This document shows, piece after piece, positions 62,781 to 64,000 of a stretch of 64,000 bases of DNA. Origin of the DNA: Pseudomonas sp. R5-89-07 (lineage in GTDB: Bacteria > Pseudomonadota > Gammaproteobacteria > Pseudomonadales > Pseudomonadaceae). The stretch lies in NCBI RefSeq assembly GCF_003851685.1, contig NZ_CP027727.1, positions 2,666,001 to 2,730,000 on the forward strand. Direction: 5' to 3'. Under the pieces are notes generated by a model. That model had not been told where the DNA came from, made no database searches, and saw only the letters and a list, made by a program, of their open reading frames with translations. The position numbers and the translations under genes are program-made. The first letter of the stretch is position 1. The number at the start of each line of letters is the position of its first letter.

Positions 62781-64000
62781 ATGGCCAATGTATCTCGCGC
62801 CGCTTTTAATTCGAGTCATGTTTATGACCCTGTTAATCAATTGCAAACAGTGTCCGGTTCCCAGCAACAATCGCCAGGCGTCAACGCCCCGGCACATTTG
62901 GACGAAACCCTGCGTGTCGACGATCCCCATGCCCGCGCAAGCTTTCACAAGCCCTCTTGGTCGCTGGCCGATATGGCTCGCCAGATTGATCGTCGGGGGC
63001 GCCGGTTGGAGGACCATAATGGCGATCACAAGGTGCGGCTCTCTTATACGTTTAATGAAATCGCAAGAAATGAAAGCAAGTTCAATGAAACACAAAAAGA
63101 CCAGGCACGCCGCTCAATGCAGGCTTGGGCGGATGTTGCGAGGGTCACTTTCGAAGAGGAGGCCGTTGAGTCCGAAGGCCGGTTACGGTTTGTCAATGAC
63201 AAGACGCCGGCAGTCGCGGATGGGCTGTTCTCACATCGTCAAGGGCGGGTACGTGTAAACCCTAGCTATGCGGATAACCGCGTGCCGACGGTCAACGGCT
63301 TCGGTCGGCACACGCTCACTCACGAGATCGGGCACACCCTGGGGGCCGCACATACAGGTGATTATGATACGACTCGTGGGCCTGTCACCTACCCCGAGCA
63401 TGCCACTTATGCACAAGACAGTCGGGCTTATTCGGTCATGAGCTATTTTGACGAGAGCCATACTCATCAGGACTTCAAGGGGCAATATGCCTCCTCGCCA
63501 TTGATGGCCGATATCGCCTGGTCTCAGCGGGTCTATGGCGCCAACCACCAGACCCGTAACACCGACACCACCTACGGGTTCAATTCCAATACCCAGCGAG
63601 ACGATCTGTCCTTGAATTCGTCTCGCGACGGCGCCGTATTCTGCGTCTGGGATGGTGGCGGCAACGATACGTTGGACTTCTCCGGATATCATCAAAACCA
63701 GGTGATCAACCTGCGCGCCGGATCCTTTTCCGACGTCGGAGGGCTGAAGGGCAACGTTTCCATCGCCAACGGCGTCACCCTGGAAAATGCCATCGGTGGT
63801 TCAGGCCATGACGTACTGATCGGAAATGACGCCGACAACCGCCTCAAAGGCGGCGCCGGTGCGGACCACATGCGAGGTGGCGCGGGCAGCGATACGTTCG
63901 TATATGACGATGCCGCTGACGCGACGTTATACGCCCCGGACCAACTGATGGATTTTGTCAGTGGCCAGGACAAAATCGATATTTCCCCGTTGCTGCGCAA
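62781..64000 (+). CDS. Serralysin-type RTX zinc metalloprotease (5' part)
   Basis: Open to the right edge: at least 406 residues, starting MANVSRAAFNSSHVYDP with AAGGG seven bases upstream. The catalytic domain is complete. The zinc motif HEIGHTLGAAH (about residues 181-191) and the Met-turn YSVMSYFDE follow the WADVARVTFEE region. The RTX part begins GGSGHDVLIGNDADNRLKGG and continues GGAGADHMRGGAGSDTFVY, forming the calcium roll needed for folding after type I export. There is no signal peptide, as expected. It is divergent from typical AprX/AprA proteins and contains a cysteine (VFCVWDGGG), unusual since serralysins are mostly Cys-free. The C-terminal secretion signal lies beyond the window. 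Confidence 0.9.
   Translation, partial: MANVSRAAFNSSHVYDPVNQLQTVSGSQQQSPGVNAPAHLDETLRVDDPHARASFHKPSWSLADMARQIDRRGRRLEDHNGDHKVRLSYTFNEIARNESKFNETQKDQARRSMQAWADVARVTFEEEAVESEGRLRFVNDKTPAVADGLFSHRQGRVRVNPSYADNRVPTVNGFGRHTLTHEIGHTLGAAHTGDYDTTRGPVTYPEHATYAQDSRAYSVMSYFDESHTHQDFKGQYASSPLMADIAWSQRVYGANHQTRNTDTTYGFNSNTQRDDLSLNSSRDGAVFCVWDGGGNDTLDFSGYHQNQVINLRAGSFSDVGGLKGNVSIANGVTLENAIGGSGHDVLIGNDADNRLKGGAGADHMRGGAGSDTFVYDDAADATLYAPDQLMDFVSGQDKIDISPLLR

Overview
The window looks like chromosomal DNA of a fluorescent Pseudomonas of the P. fluorescens group. Coding is dense and GC-rich. Six paired or collapsed palindromes built on the 16-mer GTGGGAGGGGGCTTGC (REP/REPIN type) lie between genes, with a seventh cut by the left edge. 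The block running from the nppA1A2BCD transporter through mltD, gloB, a methyltransferase, rnhA, dnaQ and ldcA follows, as far as I recall, the gene order of P. aeruginosa PA1807-PA1818. The cysI, metH, cti and nfuA block follows PA1838-PA1847. I see no rRNA gene, credible tRNA, insertion sequence, prophage or CRISPR array.

Layout. 1-10.7 kb: myo-inositol catabolism (iolE, iolB, an IolI/IolH-like protein, iolD, iolG, a second Gfo/Idh/MocA oxidoreductase) and a sugar ABC importer of CUT2 type. A promoter with an IolR-type operator in its spacer lies ahead of the importer, followed by an unannotated 58-codon ORF. 11-24 kb: mixed accessory genes. These are a DksA-like protein with a broken zinc finger, a chemoreceptor with a C-terminal sensory region, several small Pseudomonas proteins, an orphan betaine-type binding protein, a TonB receptor with a DUF2946 protein, a tiny dicistron under a palindrome, a candidate sRNA, a Nudix hydrolase, an RNase T2 and a LysE exporter. 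24-32.4 kb: the npp peptide/peptidyl-nucleoside importer with two tandem binding proteins. 32.5-40 kb: mltD, gloB, rnhA, dnaQ, lysine decarboxylase and an acetyltransferase. 40-48.7 kb: LysR regulator, FMN reductase, poxB, an Old Yellow Enzyme with a divergent MerR regulator, DUF934-cysI. 48.7-56 kb: metH, cti, nfuA.

56-64 kb holds the least ordinary content. A very large dermonecrotic-toxin-like gene is split in its C-terminal effector domain by a run of seven T; a -1 shift there restores the reading frame. Next is a cobalamin operon (cbtB, cbtA, cobE, cobM) headed by a B12 riboswitch followed by an intrinsic terminator. Last is the start of a serralysin-type RTX metalloprotease, cut by the right edge of the window.

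How parts fit. The iol enzymes convert myo-inositol to 5-deoxy-glucuronate and then 2-deoxy-5-keto-gluconate; kinase iolC and iolA are not in the window. The importer brings in the substrate, and the operator ties both to the same signal. The cobalamin genes are logically linked to B12-dependent metH about 8 kb away. Coordinates and starts are read by eye from the sequence; family names rest on recognised motifs, not on searches.
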